Notes under the pieces: model-generated | The model's input: only the letters and a program-made list of their open reading frames with translations | Databases searched by the model: none | Told to the model about the DNA's origin: nothing | Shown here: positions 1 to 13,229 of the stretch, piece by piece | Position numbering within the stretch: the first letter of the stretch is position 1 | Layout of the letters: each line of letters begins with the position of its first letter | Translations under genes and position numbers: made by a program | Assembly: GCA_038503035.1 (NCBI GenBank) | Contig: JAVSML010025167.1 | Span: forward strand, 1 to 64,000 | DNA length: 64,000 nucleotides | Direction of reading: 5' to 3' | Origin: Crocodylus rhombifer | Lineage: Eukaryota; Chordata; Crocodylia; Crocodylidae

Positions 1-250
1 CGGGGCTGCAGCGGCTCCTCGCTGCCGGAGACCGGGCGGCGGTGCCCGGTCGCGCGGCCGGGGCAGGTGCGAGCAGGACGGCAGCCGGCGCCGGGCGGGC
101 CGGGCGGCTGGAGGGGCCGCGGGGAGGGAGCAGGGGCAGGGGCAGGACGGCGCTGAGCTCTCGCCTCTGGCAGGAGCGGGCGAGGTGTCTTGGTGGAGGG
201 TGTGTGATTCTCCTGGCTGTCCATCGATTTCCCTTCTTTCCAGGTGACTT
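1..250. promoter_or_regulatory. CpG island, probable promoter and non-coding exon 1
   Basis: The first 180-250 bases are very GC-rich and dense in CG dinucleotides, while the rest of the window is AT-richer and CpG-poor. No ATG-initiated frame resembling the LBH N-terminus is visible here, so an exon from this island would be 5' UTR. Two donor-like sites fit the consensus: CAG|GTGCGA with GT at 67-68, and CAG|GTGACT with GT at 244-245. The next supported exon of the LBH-like gene starts at 22884 with an ATG one base inside it, which fits a non-coding first exon. The island could instead serve a divergent gene to the left. Assignment to the LBH-like gene is inference. Confidence 0.5.
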
Positions 251-258
251 TTGAAATT

Positions 259-273
259 GGGGGGGGGGGGGGG
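259..273. repeat. poly-G homopolymer (15 G)
   Basis: An uninterrupted run of G lies at the right edge of the CpG island. Length is likely polymorphic or error-prone. Confidence 0.9.
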
Positions 274-1791
274 CAGAACTAGGTAACAAGCGGTAACTTT
301 AACCGGGCGCAGCTTTTTCCTGCAGTTTGGCGGCTGGTTAGAAGTCCGCTGAGCTCAGATTCTTTCCAGCAGGCTGGCAAATATCACACCTGCACGTAAG
401 AGCGGTGGAAATAATGGCTCTACTGTATCTCTTAACCAGGGATAACACGGACTCTTGGAGCACGGGTCGTGAATGTTTTCCTATGGCCCTGGCGACGGCC
501 GGCCAAAAGTACCGCAAAAATTTTTGTTTCGTTTGGTACAAAGCTCCGCTTGTATTTTTCAGCGGCTAGGAGAGTTAGGGTAGGAGGGGTAGAATCTACT
601 GCTCAGCCTGAAACAAGCACGTTGTGCCGGACCTAGAGCATTATGGCATTGCTCTCTTTTCAGTAGGCTTTGCTGGCTGCCACTTTTATTAAAATCACAT
701 ACTTGGTGGTGTTGTGGAATTGGCTCTCTGGATCAGGACTCAGATCTTCTTACAAGACACAGTGGTGTACTGGCATGATTCAAGCCCCTATTTGTCTACC
801 TTACAAACCCATCTCATAGTTTGGCACTATTATCAGTCTTTCCTTGTGAGAAGCCTGCAAATGAAATAGCACTTTTCTGGACTGAAGTGTGTAAGCAAGG
901 AGTGGAGCAGGGAAAGCTGCTGGCTGCCTGCTTCCCCACACGCTGACCAAACCCAATGCTTTACATCCCCTGGTTTTAATGAGCAGTACGTTTGGTCCGC
1001 AGAAACTAAAGTGACATTCAGCTCAATATTTTGATAACTGTTATTCCATTTAAAACCGTTGGTTTTTTAAGAGTCAATATTATTATTACAGAGAAGAAAA
1101 ACAAGGAACTATTTGATCTGGTTCCCTTGCTTTCCTGATACGGTCTGACAATATGTCAATTATGTAGTATTTCCTCTACCTTCTCGGGTAAATTACTGTA
1201 ATGGGAGAACGAATGTGCAAATACAGTCACTACCTTCTCGCTCTCCTCACAATGATATCTTTATATTGAGTAACATGATTTTGCATAGATCAGGTATACT
1301 ATACTGGCTCACCCAGCAAAATTATGACTTCTCTTTCCTTTCAAAAAGTATGCAGATATATGCCCAGGTCTGTCCATACAACAAAATACATAGCTTTTTG
1401 AAGGGTCACTCAAGGAATCCTTCTGCCAGGGTTTTATCCTGCACCTTGTATGGGTTTTGCCATGGACTTGAGCAGGCACAGGATGTGACCCTCAACAAGG
1501 GTTCCTTTTGCTCCCTGTACATGGAACGCCCCCATGGATTGCTCTGCAGATGAAGCTCCGCTTTTTTCCTTCTTCAAACTGCCTCTCAAGGTTGCTTCTC
1601 ATTGTGAAGTTTATAGAAACTGGTGACAAGCCAGGAGGAAAGTGGGATAAGTGGATACAACCACATTTTTAAAAAGGATGTCTAATCCCTCTTCCTCTGC
1701 CTCGTGTTTGATCTTTGATTGTGGACATTTGGGAGAATTGCCTCTTACTTTGTGTTTTGAAGGTGCCTTTGGTATTGCATATGGTGTCATC
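274..1791. other. putative intron 1, no recognised feature
   Basis: Unique-looking AT-rich sequence. I see no conserved exon, RNA gene or clear repeat. Several short open frames are present, but none has a recognisable protein. Confidence 0.4.
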
Positions 1792-1799
1792 ATCCAAAT

Positions 1800-2072
1800 C
1801 AGGGGTGGTCAACCTGCAGTACACATGCCACAGGTGGCACAGGCAGCCTTTGTGTGTGGCATGCAGCAGATCGGGAAGGAGAAAGGCAGTGCGGGGGCAC
1901 ATATGGCAAGGAGCAGGCATTGGAGCATAGGACAGGGAGCAGACAGAAGATTAGGCAGGGAGCACAGGGCAGGAAGCAAAAAGCAGATTAGGCAAGGGAA
2001 GAGGTTCGGAGCAACTGGAGAGTGTGCAAAGCTAACTTGCGGCACATCAGCCCAAAAGGTTGTCCCTCACTG
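1800..2072. mobile_element. non-autonomous hAT-like element (273 bp)
   Basis: The element starts CAGGGGTGGTCAACCTGCAG and ends so that the reverse complement begins CAGTGAGGGACAACCTTTTG, giving degenerate terminal inverted repeats. It is flanked by an 8-bp duplication, ATCCAAAT at 1792-1799 and ATCCAATT at 2073-2080 (7 of 8 identical), as expected for hAT elements. The interior is purine-rich with GCAGG/GGCAGGGAG-like motifs and has no transposase. It is the same family, in opposite orientation, as the copy at 25525-25781. Open frames across it on both strands are repeat artefacts. Confidence 0.75.
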
Positions 2073-2080
2073 ATCCAATT

Positions 2081-5000
2081 CTAATTTGGGGAACTGCTTG
2101 TTTGCGGTGTGGGCCACATTTTGTTGCGTTTCATCCTTGCAAGCGCCCACTATTGTCAGTTGAGTTGTATGGGTGTGCAGAAATGGAGTTTGACCTGTTA
2201 GCGTCAGCAATTGGATTCCAATAGAACTCAGTAAAGCTTGGGAAGTACAGCATATTTCGTTCAAACCTCTGTAATATTTGTAAAAATGCGCTTGACCTTT
2301 CAATTAATATCTATTAATGTAGCCAACAACTGAGTGGGCACAAGCATTTGGACAAATTCTGTGAGTTTAGCAGACCTGAAGCACATTTAGAATCTGGTTT
2401 GCAGGATGACTCTTAGCTTTGTTGAGGCATGCATGTTTTGAGCTCAAACGGCTTGCTTCAAAAGGGTTTTTGCAGTGTTTTCTTTATGCAATAATTTTCC
2501 AACAGTATTTTTTTCCAGATGTTGCTTGCTCTGTGTAGCTTGACTGTCCTTTCTGGGACAGCACATTGCATTCCGATGTGAGCTGTCTCAGACTGTGCCA
2601 CCTTTTCATAATTTGGAAATTCAGTTTAATATTTATGGCTGAGCTCTTGGTTTTTAAATCATATAGAAAAACTCCCACATCTTGAGTGGTAAGTGATGGT
2701 ATCGTGACACTTACCAGTTTTCTGTTAATTACTGATACTGAACATTAAGATCTATTCTGTCTCTTTTTTTTAAAGACCAATTTCTTATATTTCTGTTACT
2801 TTTGCTGGACTAAGCACAGAATTAAAAGACTCAGAATTACATGATTGTACTGCAGTGTTTAAGTACTTTATTGCATATGTTATCAAAGATTTTGTAGAAG
2901 GTTATAAGCAAGCAAATACCTACTTTGTATCTTTATAGTAGTTACAATGTTATGTTTTACCTCTAATGCTCCTCTTGTTCTAATTTTGCTACCGATATAA
3001 ACGAGAAGTATGTGTGATGGACATTTTTTGTCACGTCTTTCAGAAAGAGAATAGATGTTTAGGAATCCATCTTATAATACCTTCCCTTCTAACAGTTGCC
3101 TAGTCTGTGCTGCTGCTTTCATCCACACATGCTTCTAGCAGTGTAACTACTGTCTTTTGACTGTAATTACTACATCATTGCCTGTGGTTGTAGGGGACCA
3201 AACAGGAGAACTCAGTGGTCCCGTCCTGTGTTTGTATGCCTTATTCCAAGGCAACCCAGCAGTATTTGTAAGCAGTCAAGAACAGGAAGCCAATTTTTAA
3301 ACCATAAAGAACAGGGGGATCAGAGCACATGGTGACCTCTGCTGTAATCAAGAGTATGAAATTAGGTAATTATCAAGAAGAGATGGGTGGGACAGAACTT
3401 CGTCTGTAAGATAGAGGACAGCTTTCATACAAGGGTGATGTCATGTCTCAAACATGTCAGACTAAAGAATCAACTTCTTCCATGGAAGGTGGAAAAAAAC
3501 TTCTTGACCCTATTTAATTGCTATTGACCTATGTTCTGAAATACGAGTGATTAAATCCTTGATTGTAAGGCATTTGGTTTGTAAGACCTAATGAATGACG
3601 AAGCCCATTTGGTGTTCTCTGCAGTGAACAAACAACACAGGAACATGCTGCACATTAAGGGCGTTTTTAGATTCCAAAAGGAAGTTCTCTTCAAAGCCAG
3701 CATTTGTACAGCAAGTAACAGAACATATACTTCTAAAAATATATAACAGCTTGTTGAGGCTTATCTTTCATTTCAGTGGGACTGATTTCTTAATGAGGTC
3801 CTCTCACATCACCGAATTCCTGCATCTCGTGGCCAAAAACCTTCTCATGGCAGAGATCCACAGTTCCATGAGGAGTCTATGGAGGTCTCCTAACATTCAG
3901 AGGGACTCATTTAGTCACTCTTCCCATCTGCTCCAATCCTCTCTTCCTCTGCTCCCTTGCACATACTTCCTGGTTGCCTTGTCCTCCCCCTGCCTCAGCT
4001 TGCACTGGCTGGCTGCCATAGCCTCCCTCTCCCATATATCTTTTCCCTGTGGAGGTCTTTCTCAAGAAGGTCCCTGCAAGTAATTGTTGAGATCAAGAAT
4101 TCAGAAGCTTAAGTACCTATGAAACGACTAGAAAGAGGGAAGGAAGGGCAAGTATTGAGCTAGTATCTGCCAGCACCTCATGCTCATAGAAGTGAAGCCC
4201 CCTCAAAAATCTTTTCTTCTTTTTTTTTAAGCCTTTGAGATCCATTTTTCCAGCTTTTCTTCTCAACTAGGAGAGCTAGAAGTTACTTTTCTTGAAAAAA
4301 AATGAAAGTTGAAATTCTTATATACTGTAATTTCACGAGAAACTCAGGCTTTGACAACAACAGGTACCCAGAGATTCATAATAAAACCACAAAAGTTGTC
4401 AAAGGTGACTCAAAGCAATCTGCCAGTTCATTCTTGTATGTCCCAAATGACTATTCTGCATCCTTGTTGGAAAAATCCTGACCAAGATGATAGCATCCCA
4501 CTAGTTGATCTGGAGGCTGGTACAGAAAAAGTAAAAACTGCACCTCCCCATGAAGTTAGGAAGGAGAGAACAGCACACTCCAGAAATAGAGGCTTCCTAC
4601 CCCTTTTCACTTTCCAGAACTACATGCTGTGTCTCATTCTGAAACGTCTTTTCCTCCACTTCAAGAGTTGTTTTATCTTGCTGCTTTCCGAGAGAAATTG
4701 ACATCTTGTATGTAACACGCAGCCATGAAGAGGAAGGCAGCTCTGGCCCTGTGGAGAGGAGAATTCAAGTACAGTGTGGGAGGGAAAAGACAAGAGCTTC
4801 TGAAATGAAAGAACAGAACAGATCTCTAATCTCTAGACTCTGACACATATCTCACTTTTCTCAGTTGCTTAGGAAAAAAAGCTTCGCATCCAAAAAGAAG
4901 TGGGAGGTTTAAACAGGATCTCACACACATGTAAATTTCTGTTCAGTGGTCCATGTTATAATTTACATTTATATAGCCCCTTGGATCTCATAGCACTTTA

Positions 5001-7370
5001 ATAAAAGTCACATCTATTCATCATAAGGGTATGCTTAGAGGAAATAAGGAAGCTTCTTAACAGTTCCCACCCACACTTCAACAGTTTGGATTGGTGGTGA
5101 AAAAATGGGTCCCCAGTTCAAACTGCAGGCTGCAGTGTAAAATCTAGGCAATTATTCAAGCTGGAATATTTTCAGAACAGGGGAGCTAATATTCCAACTA
5201 CTGCCAGCGTCAGGGAGGTGTAATGACCACAAGTGGTCAGAAGTGTGGTCTTACAAGATGACATCTTAAGCATTAGGTGCACAAGATGCTGTTCATAGCC
5301 GTTGCTTATTACAGTCAATGCTTATTAGTAGCAGCATGTTAGTGCCCTGGTGCTATGTTGCTCTCTGCAGCTGTTGCTGTTGTTTAAGTATATAGCAGGG
5401 AAAATATTCTGAGGCAAAATGTTGATGATAAATGGCTGTTGCTCTTAACAGATGTTTCTGCAAATGGGTGTCCACTACTTAGAAAAGAAATATTACATCT
5501 GGACTAGATCACTCAACACCATTTCCGGCAGAACATCATGGAGACATTTCATCCAAATACTGTTGTCCAGCCCCGGCACAGCTTTGCTGACATGGTCCGG
5601 CACAAACCAGTATAGTCACAAGCAACTGCAAACAGCCATCTGACTCTTGGCGCTTGTGCCTTTCTTGAATAACCTCATTGTAAGAGTCCCAAAAGGTCTT
5701 GTAATCAAGTGCGGCATTAATCTAGGAGCAACACTTTAAACAAACAACCCGAAGCTCTGAAATGGTGTCCAGAGATAAGGGTGGGGAGCACTTCTTCCCA
5801 GCAGGCCACAAGACAGGTGGGAGTTCCTGCTTGTACTGCTCAAACAATTTCAAATTAAAAGAAGGAAGTAAGTTGCAAATGCAGAATTTCTCCCATCTGC
5901 TAAAACTGAACAGTTGAGTAGGCTGAGTTAATGAACTGTTCAGTGATTACTGTACATACTTACAGTGAATACTAAGGAAAAGGGGAGGTTTTAAACAAAG
6001 GCAAGGTGAGGGGGAAGAAAGTGCAAATACCTGGAAATATAGAAATTACTCTGAAAGCACAAAACCACAAAGACTAATGAGGTTTCAGATCAAAACTACC
6101 CCAGGGACAAAATAGTTAACCTTCTCAGAGCTTGGCAGTGGGGAATGATCACTTGTTTTTTCTCTGATGCTATGGTACCAAGTTCTGTATTTTTTCTCCT
6201 TTTCAAAGCTGTGATTTTTGCATAACTTCTGGTTTGATGAGATGTAGTGAAGGACCAAACATTTAAGAGCAATTAGGTAAGAAGAGCAATTGTTAGGAAA
6301 ACAAGAGTGAATGGAAGTTAAAAGGGTTCTTTCATTATGCTTTGCCTAAATTCAAATTCTGCTCTTGATAATGTATCAACTGATCTCTTTTGACATCAGA
6401 GGTTGTCTGATACAACACGGTCCTTTTGTGTTCAGTTTTGTTAAGATTTATAATGAGTATTTTGGGGGGGGGGGGCAGTACTTTACAGAAACTTCTTTTA
6501 TAATTGATAATGGAAATATTCCCTAATATGGAAAGGTCAGACAATTGAAGATCCACCTTGGATAATAACATAAGAATCACTCTTACAAAAGGCACAAAAG
6601 AATAGGATTTGCAGAAACACTCAGTGCAAAACAGCTTTGAAGGGTCTCTTATTTAGGTGGAAAAGCACCTTCTGTTTTTTTTAATTTAACTCTCTCTCCA
6701 TCTTCCACAACTGTAACTCTGTCCTGGGCCACCCACGCATCAGACTTTGCTAAATGGAAAGACTGTTATGCTGAATAAAATAAATAAATACGGCATCCCC
6801 TTCCTCACATTTAGTAAAGCTTCCAATGCCTACTATTCATTTTCAGTCGCAGACTGATTTCACTGTGGCTTATTGAGGATTTCCAGAGTAGAGGTACTTG
6901 GCAACAAATCGTGACTTTGCAGTTTTGAAGATTAAATATTATCTTCATTTCCATTTTTTTCTCAGTCAATAGATTTTTGAAATACGTATGCTGAGATCAC
7001 CATCTTTGCCAGAGAAAAGCCTGCCTTTATATGGAGCCTTTATGGGGTAAGACATGCCATGGGTCAGTTTTGAATGACCACCCGAAGTGAGAGGGAACCT
7101 ACATATACACCAATGGACAGACTGAGCTCTGGGGCTACATTGATTACAATTAAATTAAACACCTGGTGGAGCCTGTGGCCCTCCTGGGCCCCCGAACAAG
7201 AAGACGAGAGTGTGGAACCTCTCAGTACAATATAAACGTTGAGTCAGGAAGTCTGTAAAATCCAGTGGGAAAGCGCACGTTCCACGAGCGACTTTTTAAA
7301 ATGATGGTAGCATGAAAGTAATAATGTAATTGTGGTGGGCCAGAAATTATGCGAGAGGCAAGGATTTCTT
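2081..7370. other. putative intron 1 segment, mostly unassigned
   Basis: No coding exon is recognised. At about 4955-5110 the sequence has the look of an old dispersed repeat tail found in sauropsid genomes (an 'atatagccccttggatctca..agcacttta'-type block). A poly-G run lies at 6464-6475. A short dyad GACCAC-AA-GTGGTC occurs at about 5224. The rest shows nothing I can name. Confidence 0.35.
6464..6475. repeat. poly-G homopolymer (12 G)
   Basis: Uninterrupted run of G in otherwise AT-rich sequence. Confidence 0.9.
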
Positions 7371-7499
7371 AGAGTGATATCTTTTACTGGGCCTTGCAAA
7401 TGCAAGACATTCTGGGAGACCTGACAAAGAATGCCTTGTATTTGAAAGCTTGTCTAAACTTTATCCCAGCTACATAGTTGGTCCAATAAAAAATCTCTT
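7371..7499. repeat. short foldback element
   Basis: Left arm GATATCTTTTACTGGGCC (about 7376-7393) is inversely repeated on the right as GGTCCAATAAAAAATCTC (7480-7497), whose reverse complement is GAGATTTTTTATTGGACC. The 'cttttattggaccaac' motif is a familiar dispersed repeat terminus in reptile genomes. No target duplication was found, so the boundaries are approximate. Confidence 0.5.
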
Positions 7500-9366
7500 T
7501 TTAAAATTATAAAATGACAAATTTACATGTTAAAAAAAAAATTCCACAAGGCCAATTTATGCAGTCTTTCTGAAGTTATTTATACAAGATGAACCTTCAA
7601 TGCAGTATTGTTAGACTGTTATCATAACATTTCCATTACTGCTGTATGAGAGAATAATTAACTTGAGCACTATGAAAAAGAGGGGGAAAGAAAGTATCTG
7701 TCCTGTAAAATAGCTATTCATCAGCTAGAACCTTGTTTACTTGTATTGATCTCGCTGGATGATCGATCCTGCAGACCTCTGCTATGCTCAGAATTTTTCT
7801 GTTGTCTATGAGACTTGGGACATTTTGGGGAGACAGGTCAGTGTTTTCAAACCAGATTCTGAAAGTGAGGCTGATCAATATCTATATCTATATTTATATC
7901 CACACACACTGACATAAAATGACCTGATTTTATCAGTGCTGGGCATCCATGACTGATTAAAGTCAGGGGGAGTTGTATGTGCTTAGCATTTTTGAAAACC
8001 AGGGTACTTCAATTTTAGGGTCTTTACTTGAGGCACGCAGCTCTGAAAATGTTGACTCTGGGTTTCAGTTGTATACTGAGAAAGCATATCTGCTAGCGAT
8101 TTCAGTTCTGCACTTTTCCCAATTTGCTGTGTCTGATCACCGTGGAGCATCCACTCCACATGAACTCAACCCTTTCTCATTGAGCTCTGACTAGTCAGGG
8201 AAGGAGCAGTGAGGAGCAACAGGCATCTCCACCCACTCTGGCTGTTACAAAGTGGGTAGGAAACCGCTCTCCTACCTCCTGCTGCTTTCCCTGTTTCCAT
8301 TGCAGGATGAGAGTATCACATGAGAAGAGATCAAGTAGGTGTACCAGACCCAGAGGCTTGAGGTTTTGTATTGGTACACAGGTCAAGAAGCAGATCTAGT
8401 ACATGGCCCCTAGGCACTTTCAGAGCACAGCACTGCCCAAAGGGAAGGTGGTGTCCTAATCTTCACTAAGGGATTCAACACTAGAGAATCTACTTGGTCG
8501 CATTGTTATTGACAGAGTCAGAATGCTTCTATTAATTAAATGAATAAAAGATGCTTATGTTCTTATTAGCAGGACTGCTTTTTGGCACTGTGGTTCATTT
8601 GAGCATGTTAATAAAGGTGTTAGGTTAATAGTACTTGCCACCCCAAAAGATGTGAGATGTGGGATCTCAGATCACAAGAGGTAGAAGTTTGGAATAACAT
8701 CTTTGAGAGGGGAGCTTGCCTCCCTATCCTCAATCACTCATGTATACATACCATTAAATTGTCTGTGTTGGCATTGCTATAACTTCAGTATTTGAATGAT
8801 TTATATTGCCATTGCGACTAAAACAATTTCTACTCGGCACAGTACAATGCACAGTCCCTTCTCAAGTCCAGCTTGGGAGTGTGACAAACAACAGACAAAA
8901 GGGAAAGAGGCATGGTAATGGTCATGAGATCACATGGGTATATATGGCTCAATTGAGACACAGTTCAGTGGTTTCAGATCATCTCTAGTTTTTGCTAACT
9001 TTTAATATAAAGGTAGTTATCCTGGAGACAGCTTAGTCATTTGTCCTCAGAAGTTGTTCTGGAGGAGGGATGTCATGGAGGAATAGGTTTGCAGATTAAT
9101 TCAAGGAAGATGTACCATGGGGTAAGGATGGCATCACTGGTAAAACAAAGGAGGGGAGTTAATATAATAAGAGATGAGCAGCTATATAGTGGACAGAGTA
9201 ATTTCCCAGTAGTATTTCAGTAAAGGCTCACCCTGTGGCTGCACTAGCTGTGCCTTGTTTTAAACGATTAAACAATATTTTAGAAGATGAGGTATTAGTT
9301 AATATTTCCTCTAATGTCAACCAAAGAAGATAATCATGTCTGTTAGCTGGATAAAGTAAGCATATC
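7500..9366. other. putative intron 1 segment, nothing recognised
   Basis: AT-rich, CpG-poor sequence with only short chance frames. A small TATATC/TATATT cluster lies near 7880-7900. Confidence 0.35.
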
Positions 9367-10575
9367 CAGGGGTAGATCTAGGATTTTGAAAAGGGAGGTG
9401 TGCAGGTAGTGTGGGGCATCAGCCCATAACACAACACGCATTTTTCTCATTAAAAAGAAGTGGGAAGCTTTACTAATATGCTTCGGGCTTAGGTCTATAT
9501 TATGCAGTTTATGATCCAAGCAAAAACAAATGCAATGGAGTCTGTGAGGGGCAGACGTTTGGTGCCTGGGGAGACGGCTGTTATCTCCCAGCCTGGCCAC
9601 ACACAGAACTGCTCCTTGCACCCACATATGTGGGTCCCCCAGACACTTCACCGTGGTCTTCAAGTGTCCCTCATTGACCTTCACCAGGGCATTCTGCATT
9701 GCCCCTACCACCTCAAATGGTCACTTGTTCTACTCTGTCCCCCATTTTCCCACATATCCTCCATGGTCAGCCCCGTACCATTGTGCCCCAAACTCATCAG
9801 AGTCCAGTGTCCTTCCCTTGCCCCACTGAGTCTTATCCTGCTTCCTCATTGCCCCTGTGAATCCGCTGCACCCTGTGCAGACTCGTCCACATCACACCCC
9901 CTGACCTTTCGCCATTCCCTTCCCACCTCACTGAGCTCTCCCCTGCCCCATGAGCCATCAGCCTTCACTACAGCCCCTCACACCCCCTGCATCTCCCTTA
10001 CCTACTATTCATCTTGCTCCCAACCCCCCCCTCACACCACATTGCACCCCCACAGACCACCCTGTCCCCTTCAGCCACAAACCCCATCTGTCCCTCACAC
10101 CTCCCTGCCGCACAATGCCCCAGGCTGCCTTTACCCTGTGCCTCACTTCGCAAAAGCACCTTAGTACCCATGACCTCTTGTCCAGTCCCTCATGGCCCCC
10201 AGGAGCCCTTTCCCCTCCAAACCTCTCCCGAACAGTTCCCCTTGTCCCTTACAGCCCCTGGCCATGGCGTAGATGGGGGGGAAGGTCTGTAACCGTTCCC
10301 CTCCCCACCCCTCCAGGATGTCCGTAGCTGGCCTCCACTGCCCTTCAGCCTCGATGCACAGAAGCAAACAGTTCGAGTTGGGGGAGGACTTGTTTTGGCT
10401 GCCAGCAGTGCCCCTACCCAGGGAGACCAACCCATCTCATCTGCCCATGCTCAGCTTCATGCTTCCCTGGTTATGCTGCTGCTTACAGTTGGTGTCATCT
10501 GCTGCAATAAATAACCAAGGAAAAGGGGACTGCTCTCACTCACCTCTTCGACTCATTTTTGCAACTCCCTCCTGC
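9367..10575. mobile_element. C-rich dispersed element, possible non-autonomous hAT relative
   Basis: The left edge CAGGGGTAGATCTAGG (9367) resembles the left terminus of the element at 39004 (CAGGAGCAGATCCAGG). From about 9700 the plus strand becomes strongly C-rich and G-poor with short CCCC/CAC/CCT motifs, up to about 10350. A possible right terminus is near 10575, where the reverse complement starts CAGAGGCAGGAGGG. I could not find a target duplication. Long open frames here (for example 9502-10164, plus strand) come from the base bias that depletes stop codons and should not be called genes. Confidence 0.4.
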
Positions 10576-13229
10576 CTCTGACTGCTGTATCACTGCAGAG
10601 CTCAGGCTTTTAGCCCGGCCTTCCCTGCCCTGTCTCGGAGTTACGGGTTTGAATCCCCTGTGAACAAAACCACCTTCTATGTGTTCTTAGATAGCAGCAC
10701 ACCTTTATTGGATGTGTTGGGGGGTAAGCAGAGAAACATTAGTAGGAGTCAATAATGGACGAGGTACTTGTAGAGAAAGGCTAGCTTTATGAGAGGAAGA
10801 TCAGCGGTTAACACCTGTGCAGTGACGAGATCAAGCCATGATCTGCCCTGATCATATTCCCATGCAAAGGATAAATGCATACTGTTAGTTTTGTAAACTG
10901 GGAAAGTTTCTCTCTGTAACACTTCTGCAAAGAAAAATAAGGTTATTTTTTTGCTTAGGTTGTTGATGATGATTTTCAGTGACTTAAGGCTTGAAGCCCT
11001 CTACTCAGAGACAAGGCACAGCATGGATAGTCACTGTCTAGCCACCCAGCCTTAGTCTTGCTCTGTGGAGACATCTGTTTTATGTCAGTTTAATTGAGGC
11101 CTTTTCTGCTGAGACTGGACAAGTGGCACCAGCAATGATTTTTATAAGACATGCAGCGGAGAAGGAATGATGTATTCCTATATAGCAATGAAACAGTTAT
11201 CAAATGATACCTCCAGATAGCTGCTGTCCTGGCTTGGATTCAAACCAGTGACCTAGAGGGAAACAATTCTATAACCATCTAATACTCCCCTATACCATTT
11301 AGTCTGTCACTGGAAGCTGACTCAGAGTGTAATAGCTGTTCTTACAACATCTAATCTTTTCTAACAGAGAGATTTAAGGTAGGCGAGCTCTTACTGCATT
11401 TTCACAGGTTTTATTAACAGCAATATTGTAGCGGGCAGTGGGATGAAAATCTTCCTGCTGATGTACTGGATCACTAGGTTTTGAATTCTGTGCAGTTTCC
11501 AAATAAGGATAAAATATTGAGATGGTCATGATTTTTTTAAAGGGACAAAATACCAAACTCAGATTGATTTGATAATGGGAGAAGAGTGGAAATTGCCTGA
11601 CAAAAATTAATAAGTTATGAATTGAATCCTAGGGATGTGTGAGGAATATGTTGACTCTCAGAGAAATGCTAACTGAATACCAGAATGGCCTATGTATGGT
11701 CTGTCCAGGGCCCTAGCTTGAGAGGAAACTTTAGAACACAAGGACTGACTTTTTCTACTTATTCTTATTGAATAAAATCACTTTACAGTTAATCCAGCAT
11801 TAAAAATCTTGGCAGAAAGTCTTCTAGAGAAGGTAGATTTGTTTAATCACTTGGGCCAGAATCCAACCCACTGAAGAGTATAAAATCCACACACTATCAC
11901 CATTCATCTCAGTAAAAATGCCTCTTTCATGTCCAAGGAAATAGCTAGGGTGGGCATAAATATACCTTTGGTAGGCTGCAGCTCTGTTTCACAAAATCTC
12001 TGTATGGTCTGGGTATTTGCAGGCTTTCAGAACTAATTTTTCAAGTTATTTGACAGAAAATTTAGAACCAACCAGTGGGGGAAAAAAAGGATGAACCGTG
12101 TTCCAGGAGTAGGAAACTTGCTTCTCTTTACCAAGTTATCCCTGTCCTTATTGAAATCCTTCCTGAAAAGCTCTTCTTCTGTGATGCCCACAAGAAAGCT
12201 GTAGTGATGTTGAATTCCCACTCAAACATAAAGTATCCTCTTTCTCGCATGTCCTGTTGTCTTTGCCTTTTGGCTGATAACTCTTTGGGTAAGGAACATC
12301 TTTTTGTAACGTTTTGTGCTTCACCAAGCAGACTGCCAACACTAAACAAATAAAGGATATAGGCTGTGGTTATTGCTTGTCTATTTTTGCTAATTCTAGC
12401 AACATTCCTACACTTATGAAATTCAGCATAGTTTTGTTGAATGTAGTTTTGCTTCACAGTGGGTGCAACTACAAGTGCGCTTTACTGCAGTTGACTAGCT
12501 CCGCAGTAAAGTATCACTGTCTACACAAGTGTCAGTATTAGGTTGCAGTCGATTAATTAACTCTGCCATAAGTACTATCCCTGACAGTACTATCTTATGG
12601 CAAAGTAGTTAACTCTGCTGAAATGCTTTTGTAGACGGTCTGCCGCCCAGACCTGCGCTTTGACACCCTCGTGCCCCAGCCAGTCCCTCCACTGCCCAAC
12701 ACCAGCACCTGGAGGCCAGGACTGGGCCTCGCACATGAAGATGCTGCATCCGGGAGCAGCTGACTCTGGTGCGAACTGCACCGGAGTTTATCCCTGTGAA
12801 TTAGTTGAACATGTAGATGCACCCAGTGGTGTGTAAAGTTGTCTAACCATGAAGAATCAAAGTCCAAGCTATTTTGACTGAGAACCTTTGGGCGGCTTTA
12901 GAATATCAGTCACCTCAGTCATTTAGTAAGTACATTAACAGCTAGTTTCTAAGTAAGATCAGTTTCCATTTGGCATAGAAAATTAAACAAGCCTCCAAAG
13001 GAGAAGTTTACAGAAGTAATCTTTCATATTGGTCTCTGAAAGCTCTGTCCTTTTCTTTGTATTCTCTGATCGTCTTTAACCTTGTCTCTTTCAGATCCAT
13101 TTAGGATTTGAAACAGTTTGTTCAACTCCATTATCAAAGTGAACATTTGCAACAAGGACAACTTTTGGCAAAACATCCATGTGATTAAAGGTAATATGCT
13201 AATCATTTCATTGCTTTATTATTAGGGCT
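10576..13229. other. putative intron 1 segment with old repeat fragments
   Basis: At 10628-10645 a GGTTTGAATCCCC motif and at 11233-11250 the inverted form GGATTCAAACC look like B-box cores of old tRNA-derived SINEs. At 12465-12850 there are small dyads (CTTTACTGC..GCAGTAAAG; GCCATAAG..CTTATGGC) and an ACATGTAGATGCAC motif, typical of the foldback MITEs seen elsewhere in this window. No exon is recognised. Confidence 0.35.
12460..12850. repeat. probable degenerate foldback MITE remnant
   Basis: Contains the inverted pair CTTTACTGC/GCAGTAAAG around 12480-12512, then GCCATAAG/CTTATGGC around 12567-12602, and ends near ACATGTAGATGCACC at about 12810. These motifs recur in the Harbinger-like MITEs of this window. 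Boundaries are uncertain and the GC-rich centre (12640-12780) may be a separate insertion. Confidence 0.35.

Noticed and set aside
42..254. Open frame over the CpG island (70 codons)
   Set aside because: It begins with GTG, not ATG, and is Gly/Arg/Ala-rich as expected for translated GC-rich DNA.
9502..10164. 220-codon plus-strand frame
   Set aside because: Lies in a C-rich, stop-depleted block; Pro/His/Ser/Leu-rich composition, no domain, overlapping long frames in other phases.
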